From an uncultured Blautia sp. (lineage in GTDB: Bacteria; Bacillota_A; Clostridia; Lachnospirales; Lachnospiraceae), in assembly GCA_905209435.1 (NCBI GenBank), contig CAJLTE010000145.1, positions 1 to 6,076 of the forward strand: DNA of 6,076 nt, read 5' to 3'. Shown piece by piece: positions 1 to 4,955 of the stretch. Position numbers and translations under genes: made by a program. Below the pieces are notes generated by a model, which saw nothing but the letters and a program-made list of their open reading frames with translations, ran no database searches and was not told the origin of the DNA. Positions within the stretch are counted from its first letter, which is position 1; every line of letters begins with the position of its first letter.

Positions 1-43
1 TGACGCTCTTCAACAAGTTACTTTTGGAGCAAATGATTTTCAT
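1..43 (-). CDS. dnaN: DNA polymerase III beta sliding clamp, N-terminal fragment
   Basis: This is the beginning of the beta clamp gene, cut by the window edge. Read on the minus strand from the ATG at 43, the 14 visible codons give MKIICSKSNLLKSV, which resembles the N-terminus of clostridial DnaN. The clamp encircles DNA and tethers the replicative polymerase. The ribosome binding site is the complement of about 54-64 and matches the extended Shine-Dalgarno sequence AGAAAGGAGGT at 10 of 11 positions. It ends about 11 bases before the ATG, which is rather long. A DnaA box occupies that spacer. The gene follows dnaA in the same direction, the usual dnaA-dnaN order. Too little protein is present to identify it from sequence alone; position and start context carry much of the call. 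Confidence 0.85.
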   Translation of the reverse strand, partial: MKIICSKSNLLKSV

Positions 44-76
44 AATGTGTATAACTTCCTTTCTGGAGAAAATGGG

Positions 77-103
77 TTTTTCATTAAATATATTTAAGAA
101 GAT
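77..103. other. Candidate DNA unwinding element
   Basis: This stretch is almost entirely A/T, with TTAAATATATTTAA in its middle. It lies directly beside a GC-rich block (104-125) and two DnaA boxes that overlap by one base (128-136, 136-144). In B. subtilis the order toward dnaN is DnaA boxes, GC cluster, DnaA-trio, then AT-rich DNA that melts first. On the dnaA-sense strand a short CTTCTT run sits at the junction and could act as one or two trio units, but a clear trio array is not visible. Confidence 0.6.
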
Positions 104-121
104 ATCCGCCGTATCCGCCGT
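104..121. repeat. Tandem GC-rich 9-bp repeat beside the unwinding element
   Basis: ATCCGCCGT occurs twice in perfect tandem (104-112 and 113-121), and part of the unit (GATATCCG) begins just before. It is a sharp GC island in AT-rich DNA, between the last DnaA boxes and the AT-rich element. That is where B. subtilis carries its GC-rich cluster. A role in positioning the DnaA filament is inferred from this placement only. Confidence 0.75.
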
Positions 122-321
122 AGGGAGTGTGAATATGTGAAAAACTCACTTCCGCCCAGTGAATAAAAGGGTTTCGGGTATGGATAACTTCGTGTAAAAG
201 CATTGGTTTAGAGTGTGAATAACCTGTGTATAACCACATCAACGATTTTGACGCCAAAAGTTATTCACATTAATACACATAATGTCAACATCTTATACAC
301 ATGAAATGTGGAAAAAATGTG

Positions 322-1686
322 TTAAGTTTGTGGATTAATTTTTTTCTTTAATGTATCGATAGTGCTCTGCAGCTGTTCGTTGGCCTGAAGCTCCTTTTCG
401 ATCTTTTCTACGCCGTGCATAACGGTAGTGTGGTCGCGATTTCCAAGATACTGGCCTACATTTTTCAGCGGGATCGCCAGAATTTCACGGCAAAGATACA
501 TTGCCACCTGTCTTGGCATCACGATCTTGGAACTTCTTTTATTTCCGCAAAGATCGGCAGTACTTACATTAAAATGCTCTGCTACCATAGAAATAATGTA
601 GTCTGCAGTAATCTGTTTATTTTCATTTGGTGCGACGATATCCTTCAGAGCCTGCTCAGCAAGTTCAAGGGTAACCTCTTTTTTCTCCAGTTTTGCATAA
701 GCAACTACCTTATTGAAGGCACCTTCCAGCTCACGGATGTTGGATTTGATATTATTTGCAATATATTTGATAACATCTTCGCTTACATTGTAGCCATCCA
801 TGTCTTCTTTTTTATGAAGAATGGCCATTCTGGTTTCGTAATCCGGCAGGGTAATATCCACGATCAGTCCCCATTCGAATCTGGAACGGAAACGCTCATC
901 CAGAATTTCCATATCCTTCGGCGGTTTATCGGAAGATATGATGATCTGTTTGTTTGCACTGTAAAGGCTGTTGAAGGTGTGGAAAAATTCCTCCTGTGTG
1001 GATTCCTTTCCTATAATAAACTGAATATCATCAATGAGAAGGACATCAATGTTACGGTATTTCTCGCGGAATTTGCTCATGGCAGTGTTATTTCCATTAC
1101 GGATAGTCTCGATCAGCTCATTGGTAAATTCCTCACTGGTAACATAGAGAACCTTGCTGTTATCATCATTTTCAATAATATAGTGGGCGATGGAATGCAT
1201 AAGATGGGTCTTGCCAAGTCCTGCACCACCATAGATAAACAGCGGATTGTAGGTATTTCCCGGAGATTCCGCTACTGCCAGGGCTGCTGCCTGGGCCAGT
1301 TTGTTGTTGCTGCCCACGATAAAAGTATTGAATGTATATTTGGGGTTCAGATTTGCTTCTTCACATCTGGCCTTAAAACGGTTGTCCTGATCAGGCGCAG
1401 CGTCGGAAATGGATTTCTTCGCCGGGACGTCTTCTGGAAGGATAAATTTCACTTCGCAGTCGGTCATTCCGGTAACTTCGCTTATGGTAACCTGCAGAGG
1501 CAGTTTGTAATTCTTATTAATGTAGCTTAATCGCACCTGGTCGGAAGCGACGATGGTAACTACATTTCCACTGACATCATAAACCTTCAGGGGTTTCAGC
1601 CATGTGTCGAATCGAACATCGGAAAGATCGTGCTCCTTTTTCACAATTCCCAGGATTTCATCCCATTTTTCTATTACTGTGCTCAT
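322..1686 (-). CDS. dnaA: Chromosomal replication initiator protein DnaA
   Basis: DnaA binds 9-bp boxes at oriC as an ATP-dependent filament, opens the DNA and recruits the helicase; it also acts as a transcription factor. The 454-residue product has the normal family length. Domain I spans about residues 1-85, followed by a short linker (about 86-112). The AAA+ domain carries Walker A GGAGLGKT (153-160), Walker B LLIDDIQF (216-223), sensor 1 around IIISSDKPPK (248-257), the arginine-rich LDERFRSRF segment (262-270) and sensor 2 NIREL with Arg318. Domain IV has the box-binding signature PRQVAMYL (391-398) and NRDHTTVMH (416-424). The start is supported by GGGAGG a few bases upstream (complement of 1692-1697). 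It lies between the two oriC subregions and reads toward dnaN, probably as one operon. Nearby boxes at 1915-1932 suggest autoregulation. Confidence 0.99.
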   Translation of the reverse strand: MSTVIEKWDEILGIVKKEHDLSDVRFDTWLKPLKVYDVSGNVVTIVASDQVRLSYINKNYKLPLQVTISEVTGMTDCEVKFILPEDVPAKKSISDAAPDQDNRFKARCEEANLNPKYTFNTFIVGSNNKLAQAAALAVAESPGNTYNPLFIYGGAGLGKTHLMHSIAHYIIENDDNSKVLYVTSEEFTNELIETIRNGNNTAMSKFREKYRNIDVLLIDDIQFIIGKESTQEEFFHTFNSLYSANKQIIISSDKPPKDMEILDERFRSRFEWGLIVDITLPDYETRMAILHKKEDMDGYNVSEDVIKYIANNIKSNIRELEGAFNKVVAYAKLEKKEVTLELAEQALKDIVAPNENKQITADYIISMVAEHFNVSTADLCGNKRSSKIVMPRQVAMYLCREILAIPLKNVGQYLGNRDHTTVMHGVEKIEKELQANEQLQSTIDTLKKKINPQT

Positions 1687-1746
1687 TTTTTCCTCCCGTA
1701 CACATCTGATTGTTTCTTATATTAAATGATGCCGTCCGTCGGCGAC

Positions 1747-1841
1747 ATGTCCGTTTATCAAAATACCAGCTGGAAACAGGAAATTAGGGTGTGCCAGGCT
1801 AAATATACTGGAATTTTACTGGTATTTTGATAAACGGACAT
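1747..1841. repeat. Perfect 23-bp inverted repeat in the dnaA leader
   Basis: The arms at 1747-1769 and 1819-1841 are exact reverse complements over 23 bases. The left arm begins ATGTCCGTTTATC and ends AATACCAG. The spacer is 49 bases. If dnaA starts transcription near 1851, the mRNA would fold into this stem within about ten bases of its 5' end. No T-run follows in the dnaA direction, so it is not a standard terminator. No target-site duplication or transposase is visible. The boundary contains the palindrome CCAGCTGG (1766-1773), which allows alternative pairing. Function is unknown: RNA stability element, operator or remnant of a small palindromic mobile element are all possible. Confidence 0.9.
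1806..1827. repeat. Imperfect tandem 11-bp repeat
   Basis: TACTGGAATTT (1806-1816) is followed directly by TACTGGTATTT (1817-1827), identical at 10 of 11 positions. The second copy overlaps the right arm of the 23-bp inverted repeat, so the left arm could pair partly with either copy. This may reflect slippage or a deliberate alternative fold. Confidence 0.65.
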
Positions 1842-1857
1842 AAATATCCTTATATAT

Positions 1858-1890
1858 ATTATAATAAATCCTGTCTTTTCGCAACGACAA
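1858..1890 (-). promoter_or_regulatory. Putative dnaA promoter
   Basis: On the minus strand a perfect -10 hexamer TATAAT lies at 1863-1858. TTGCGA (1884-1879) would be a -35 at a short 15-base spacing. The alternative is TTGTCG (1890-1885) with TATTAT (1866-1861) at 18 bases. Either gives a start near 1851-1854 and a leader of about 165 bases containing the 23-bp inverted repeat. DnaA boxes at 1915-1932 and 1956-1964 lie just upstream, fitting autoregulation. Which hexamer pair is used cannot be decided by reading. Confidence 0.6.
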
Positions 1891-2139
1891 AATCTTATTT
1901 ATATAGGAAATTTATGTGGAAAATTATGCACATTCGGAGAAAGAATTAAGATTGCTGTGGATTACCTAAAAGAATGAGGGGACGAGGAGAAAAATGTTGT
2001 TTTGAAGCTAAAAATAGGAAAAATAAATGGGGAAAAGTATAGAATTGTCCACAAAACATCCACAATTAAAAAAAATTGCAGTGGATAATAAAAAAATTCA
2101 AGGAAAAAAATGGGGGATATCTTGTGAATAAACTGGAAA

Positions 2140-2188
2140 GTTATCAACATTTTGTGTGTGGATAAATGTGGATAAATAGGTTGATAAC
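2140..2188. repeat. 9-bp inverted repeat enclosing two perfect DnaA boxes
   Basis: GTTATCAAC (2140-2148) and its exact reverse complement GTTGATAAC (2180-2188) flank the tandem perfect boxes at 2157-2165 and 2167-2175. The two boxes are in the same orientation with 10-bp periodicity, one helical turn. TTATCAACA itself differs from TTATCCACA by one base, so the arms may be weak DnaA sites pointing toward each other. Confidence 0.7.
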
Positions 2189-2347
2189 CATTCTGGTTAC
2201 CATAACATGGTTTTACGGGTTTCAATAATGAAAAATTATGTGTATAACTCTATCCACTGTCGAATCCCCTCGAAATATACCGTTTTTTGTGACATATGCG
2301 TTAAAATCAACAGTCAAAAGTGGATATTTTTGCTGATAATCCCCAGG

Positions 2348-2379
2348 TTATCCACAAGTTATCCACAAAATGTGGATAA
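2348..2379. other. Core cluster of three perfect DnaA boxes
   Basis: Two direct TTATCCACA boxes (2348-2356, 2359-2367) are spaced 11 bp apart. The second faces an inverted perfect box (2371-2379) across three A residues, forming a perfect 9-bp inverted repeat. This is the densest high-affinity site in the window and is probably where DnaA loads first. It ends about 90 bp upstream of the rpmH -35, so bound DnaA might also affect that promoter. Confidence 0.93.
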
Positions 2380-2469
2380 TGTTACGTAAACCTTTTCAAA
2401 ATGACAGGTTATGCACAGTGTGGAAAACTTTGTGGATATAAAAAATTCTAGGAAAGCAAGAATTTTTAC

Positions 2470-2498
2470 TTGACGAGAATGCCATTTATGAATATAAT
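2470..2498 (+). promoter_or_regulatory. SigA-type promoter of the rpmH operon
   Basis: TTGACG (2470-2475, five of six to consensus) and a perfect TATAAT (2493-2498) are separated by the optimal 17 bases. Transcription should begin near 2505, leaving a leader of about 60 bases before rpmH. It is the strongest promoter in the window and the only clear one for the rightward genes up to jag. Confidence 0.9.
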
Positions 2499-2563
2499 TG
2501 AAATGATGTTCTGATTAGGTTAATAATTTTAAATTCCATATAGATAAAGGAGGTGCTTTACCT

Positions 2564-2698
2564 ATGAAAATGACATTTCAGCCGAAAAAAAGATCTAGAG
2601 CGAAAGTCCATGGCTTCAGAGCTCGTATGAGCACAAAAGGCGGACGTAAAGTATTAGCTGCCAGAAGATTAAAAGGAAGAAAGCAGTTATCTGCTTAA
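2564..2698 (+). CDS. rpmH: 50S ribosomal protein L34
   Basis: L34 is a small, very basic protein of the large ribosomal subunit that binds 23S rRNA. The 44-residue product has the exact family length and the signature run: [10 protein letters not shown] at the start, KVHGFRARM at 14-22, then [18 protein letters not shown] to residue 40. The ATG at 2564 is chosen because AAAGGAGGTG (2546-2555) is an excellent ribosome binding site; the in-frame ATG two codons later would be further away. It is the first gene after the strong promoter at 2470-2498 and is followed by a hairpin that probably reduces read-through into rnpA. L34 is needed in far greater amounts than the RNase P protein, so this makes sense. 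Confidence 0.99.
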   Translation: MKMTFQPKKRSRAKVHGFRARMSTKGGRKVLAARRLKGRKQLSA

Positions 2699-2705
2699 GA
2701 CCGTT

Positions 2706-2735
2706 AAGACCGCAGTTACTGTGGTCTTTTCTTCT
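2706..2735 (+). terminator. Rho-independent terminator or attenuator after rpmH
   Basis: GACCGCAG (2708-2715) pairs with CTGTGGTC (2719-2726) over eight base pairs, including one G-U, around a TTA loop. Two more A-T pairs extend the base, and TTTTCTTCT follows. Because no clear new promoter is seen before rnpA (38 bases further), it probably acts as a partial terminator that lets some transcripts continue. Confidence 0.85.
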
Positions 2736-2777
2736 ATACAGAAATAATTATTTCAATATCATATAAAGGAGAATCAG

Positions 2778-3161
2778 ATGGAATACTCAGACTCCTTAAA
2801 GAAAAATAACGAATTCCAAAGGGTATACCGAAAAGGAACATCACAGGCAAATCGGTATCTGGTGATGTATGTGCTTGAGAACCATGACAGGCACATGGAG
2901 AATCGTCTGGGAATATCTGTAAGTAAAAAAGTTGGGAATAGTGTGGTACGCCACAGAGTCACCAGACTGATACGAGAGAGCTACCGCCTGAATGAGAGAT
3001 CCTTCCGTCAGGGACTGGACATTGTAGTGGTCGCAAGACCAAATGCAAAGGACAAGTCCTATCAGGAGATTGAGAGTGCGCTTATGCATCTTGCAGGCAG
3101 AATGAAGATCCGCCGTGAGGCTGAGCTTTATGTGGAAGAATCAAAGAAAGCAGAAGAGTGA
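2778..3161 (+). CDS. rnpA: Ribonuclease P protein component
   Basis: RnpA is the protein subunit of RNase P; with the RNA subunit it trims the 5' leader from precursor tRNAs. The 127-residue product is of family length and basic. The N-terminal half carries the substrate-contacting segment NNEFQRVYRKG (10-20), followed by GISVSKKVGNSVVRHRVTRL (45-64), the conserved RNR region. The usual RNR reads RHR at 58-60, with Arg63 and Arg66 kept. LDIVVVARP (80-88) is the conserved beta-strand stretch. The C-terminal tail (about 117-127) is acidic and lysine-rich and probably disordered. AAAGGAGA at 2765-2772 fits the ATG at 2778. It is the second gene of the rpmH operon; the hairpin between them likely sets its lower expression. 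Confidence 0.98.
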   Translation: MEYSDSLKKNNEFQRVYRKGTSQANRYLVMYVLENHDRHMENRLGISVSKKVGNSVVRHRVTRLIRESYRLNERSFRQGLDIVVVARPNAKDKSYQEIESALMHLAGRMKIRREAELYVEESKKAEE

Positions 3162-3263
3162 TCCCAAAAACAGTAAGATACCTGGTATTCTATGAATTGT
3201 AACATAGCAATCCAATGTTAAACGGTATTTGGGCAGTATTGTTGTTTCGGTAAAGGAGCGGCA

Positions 3264-3308
3264 ATGTTGAAACAGATTCGCAGGAGTGTTTATCATGAGC
3301 AGATTTAG
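3264..3308 (+). CDS. Possible 14-codon leader ORF overlapping yidD start
   Basis: A short frame, [14 protein letters not shown], begins at the ATG at 3264 after AAAGGAG (3252-3258, five bases away) and stops at TAG 3306-3308. It overlaps the yidD start (3295) by 14 bases in another frame, so it also covers the yidD ribosome binding site. Ribosomes finishing it could restart at yidD, giving translational coupling. It is also part of an unusually long rnpA-yidD gap (133 bases; these genes often touch or overlap), so it may be a chance frame or a relic. The peptide resembles nothing I recognise. Conservation of the frame in relatives would decide. Confidence 0.35.
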   Translation: MLKQIRRSVYHEQI

Positions 3309-3519
3309 TCTAAGGAATATCATGATTCATATGATTCGTCTCTATCAGAAATATATATCGCCGATGAAGAGAACAAAATGTCCTTATATTCCCACATGTT
3401 CTCAATATGGTTTAGAAGCAATTCAAAAATATGGTGCGTTAAAGGGCGGGCTTCTTGCAGTGTGGAGAATTTTGCGCTGCAATCCTTTTTCACATGGAGG
3501 ATACGATCCTGTGCCATAA
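3295..3519 (+). CDS. yidD: Membrane protein insertion efficiency factor YidD
   Basis: YidD is a small membrane-associated protein that helps insertion of proteins handled by YidC; its mechanism is not well known. The 74-residue product begins with an amphipathic, basic helix (about 4-24, [16 protein letters not shown]). It carries the family hallmarks: [10 protein letters not shown] (29-38), the [15 protein letters not shown] segment (51-65) and the ending HGGYDPVP (67-74). Three cysteines lie at 29, 35 and 62. The ATG at 3295 is chosen because AGGAG at 3282-3286 sits eight bases upstream. A GTG at 3286 is in frame, but its first base is part of that site. It sits between rnpA and yidC, the usual place, and its start is overlapped by a small upstream ORF. 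Confidence 0.96.
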   Translation: MSRFSLRNIMIHMIRLYQKYISPMKRTKCPYIPTCSQYGLEAIQKYGALKGGLLAVWRILRCNPFSHGGYDPVP

Positions 3520-3634
3520 ACTGTACTGAAACAGATGGTGTACAATAAATGACACTTTAAACTGATTTTCAGCACAAAAACTCAAACTTTGACAATTGAA
3601 TAGTTACACCGAAAAAGCCTAGGAGGAAACAAAC

Positions 3635-4927
3635 TTGGATATGATTTTATTAACGAAGAGCAGTGTCCCGATTATCGGACAGGTTGCTTCTATTATGGGC
3701 TGGATCATGGACGGGATTTACAGAGTTCTTGATCTGGTGGGTATTCAGAACCTGGGTCTTTGTATCATTATCTTCAGTATTATTATTTATGCACTGATGA
3801 CACCATTGCAGGTTAAACAGCAGAAGTTTTCTAAGTTAAGCTCTGTTATGCAGCCTGAGCTTCAGAAGATACAGAAGAAATACAAAGATAAAAAAGACCA
3901 GGCGTCCGTGCAGAAAATGCAGGAAGAAACTCAGCTTGTATATCAGAAATACGGTGTTTCACCTACCGGCAGCTGTGTGCAGCTGTTGATCCAGTTTCCT
4001 GTCCTGATGGCATTATGGCAGGTTATTTACAAAATTCCTGGTTATGTTGGCAGTGTAAAGAATGTTTTCACTGGTCTTGTTGATCAGATCACAAGCGTAA
4101 GTGGCTACACAGACCTGATCCAGAACTTTATCACAGACAATAAGATGACTCGTGTACAGCTGGCGCTGGATAACGGAAAAGCGACCAGTAATTCTGTCAT
4201 TGATTTCCTTTATGCATTATCTCCATCTCAGTGGAAAGATCTTGCATCAATGGATCAGTTTAAGGGATTTGCAGATACCATTAACACCACATCTGCAGAA
4301 ATTTCCAAAATGCAGAATTTCTGTGGACTTAACATTGCAGATCAGCCTCTGAACTACATTAAGGCTGCTTTTGAGGGAGCATCTATTGCACTGGCAATCG
4401 CTGCACTTCTGATTCCTATTCTTGCATGGGCGACTCAGGTACTGAACTATAAGCTTATGCCACAGGCTACTTCATCTGCTGAAGGAGCTGTTGATACGAT
4501 GCAGGCTTCCATGAAGACTATGAATACGGTTATGCCGCTTATGTCAGCAGTATTCTGTTTCACATTCCCGGTAGGTCTTGGTATTTACTGGATCGCAAGT
4601 GCGGTTGTAAGAAGTGTTCAGCAGTGGTTTATCAATCGTCATCTTGATAAGATGGATATCAATGATCTGGTAAACGAGAACATGAAGAAGATGGAGAAAC
4701 AGCGTACGAAGGAAGGACTTCCGCCGCAGAAGATCACCAATCAGGCAAACCAGTCTACTAAGAATATCAATACCAAGATTGATAAAGGTTCCAGTAACAC
4801 AAACGCAGAAGAGAGAGCCAGAAAAGTAGAGGAATCCTACCAGAATGCAAGAAATGCAAAACCTGGAAGTATTACAGCAAAAGCAAATATGGTCAGGGAT
4901 TTTGACGAGAGAAACAAGAAGAAGTAA
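3635..4927 (+). CDS. yidC: Membrane protein insertase YidC/Oxa1 family
   Basis: YidC inserts proteins into the cytoplasmic membrane, alone or with Sec. The product has 430 residues, against about 260 for B. subtilis SpoIIIJ. Likely membrane segments are about 39-58, 113-133, 247-270, 296-312 and 313-330. The loop KQQKFSKLSSVMQPELQKIQ (61-80) is the coiled cytoplasmic hairpin, and PVGLGIYWI (312-320) is a family signature. Extra length comes from a roughly 110-residue segment between the second and third membrane segments (about 135-245, outside the cell by the usual topology) and a charged tail of about 100 residues (331-430), which may bind ribosomes. No lipoprotein cysteine is seen. Tyr52 stands where the groove arginine is expected. 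Start is TTG at 3635, supported by AGGAGG (3621-3626) eight bases upstream; an ATG two codons later is too far away. Confidence 0.97.
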   Translation: MDMILLTKSSVPIIGQVASIMGWIMDGIYRVLDLVGIQNLGLCIIIFSIIIYALMTPLQVKQQKFSKLSSVMQPELQKIQKKYKDKKDQASVQKMQEETQLVYQKYGVSPTGSCVQLLIQFPVLMALWQVIYKIPGYVGSVKNVFTGLVDQITSVSGYTDLIQNFITDNKMTRVQLALDNGKATSNSVIDFLYALSPSQWKDLASMDQFKGFADTINTTSAEISKMQNFCGLNIADQPLNYIKAAFEGASIALAIAALLIPILAWATQVLNYKLMPQATSSAEGAVDTMQASMKTMNTVMPLMSAVFCFTFPVGLGIYWIASAVVRSVQQWFINRHLDKMDINDLVNENMKKMEKQRTKEGLPPQKITNQANQSTKNINTKIDKGSSNTNAEERARKVEESYQNARNAKPGSITAKANMVRDFDERNKKK

Positions 4928-4955
4928 TTGTTGTCGGGAACGGAGGGTTTCATAG

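Larger units (their letters stand above)
44..321. other. oriC: oriC, dnaA-dnaN subregion with DnaA boxes
   Basis: No gene lies here. Taking the box as TTWTNCACA, matches occur on the minus strand at 46-54 (TTATACACA), 136-144 (TTTTTCACA), 214-222 (TTATTCACA), 225-233 (TTATACACA) and 307-315 (TTTTCCACA), and on the plus strand at 261-269 (TTATTCACA) and 293-301 (TTATACACA). Single-mismatch sites lie at 128-136, 179-187 and 191-199, and one at 329-337 runs into the dnaA 3' end. None here is the perfect TTATCCACA, unlike the subregion on the other side of dnaA. Reading in the dnaA direction, boxes are followed by a GC-rich stretch and then an AT-rich stretch, which is the layout of the B. subtilis unwinding region. 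The origin call is strong; the exact unwinding point is inferred. Confidence 0.9.
1915..2439. other. oriC: oriC, dnaA-rpmH subregion with DnaA box arrays
   Basis: The 877-base stretch 1687-2563 has no credible gene. Its DnaA boxes start at 1915. Perfect TTATCCACA sites are 2348-2356 and 2359-2367 (plus strand), and 2157-2165, 2167-2175 and 2371-2379 (minus strand). Sites matching TTWTNCACA are 1924-1932 and 2409-2417 (TTATGCACA, plus), 1915-1923 and 2419-2427 (TTTTCCACA, minus), 2123-2131 (TTATTCACA, minus) and 2239-2247 (TTATACACA, minus). Single-mismatch sites include 1956-1964, 2045-2053, 2080-2088, 2141-2149 and 2431-2439. Several A/T-only runs lie between clusters. In B. subtilis the matching region (incA/incB) is needed for origin function and controls dnaA. 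Short ORFs at 1962-2225 (minus) and 2207-2389 (plus) run across the boxes and are not genes. Confidence 0.95.

Noticed and set aside
415..1530. 371-codon plus-strand ORF opposite dnaA
   Set aside because: It is antisense to an unmistakable dnaA, has no ribosome binding site or recognisable domains, and arises from dnaA codon structure.
1747..1841. Rho-independent terminator interpretation of the 23-bp inverted repeat
   Set aside because: No T-run follows on either strand and the spacer is 49 bases; for dnaA it would lie in the leader.
1962..2225. 87-codon minus-strand ORF in oriC
   Set aside because: Its Phe/Ile-rich protein comes from AT-rich DNA and crosses DnaA boxes; no credible start signal.
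2207..2389. 60-codon plus-strand ORF in oriC
   Set aside because: It runs through the core DnaA-box cluster and the peptide has no family features.
3200..3220. Hairpin TAACAT/ATGTTA between rnpA and yidD as a terminator
   Set aside because: Only six mostly A-T pairs, a nine-base loop and no T-run.
3286..3288. GTG as yidD start, giving 77 residues
   Set aside because: Its G is part of the AGGAG ribosome binding site; the ATG at 3295 has proper spacing and matches the family N-terminus.
3522..3544. TGTAC/GTACA inverted repeat after yidD
   Set aside because: Five-bp arms with a 13-base loop are expected by chance.
3589..3617. Promoter before yidC from perfect TTGACA at 3589-3594
   Set aside because: At 16-18 bases downstream there is no acceptable -10 hexamer (17 bases gives AAAAAG).
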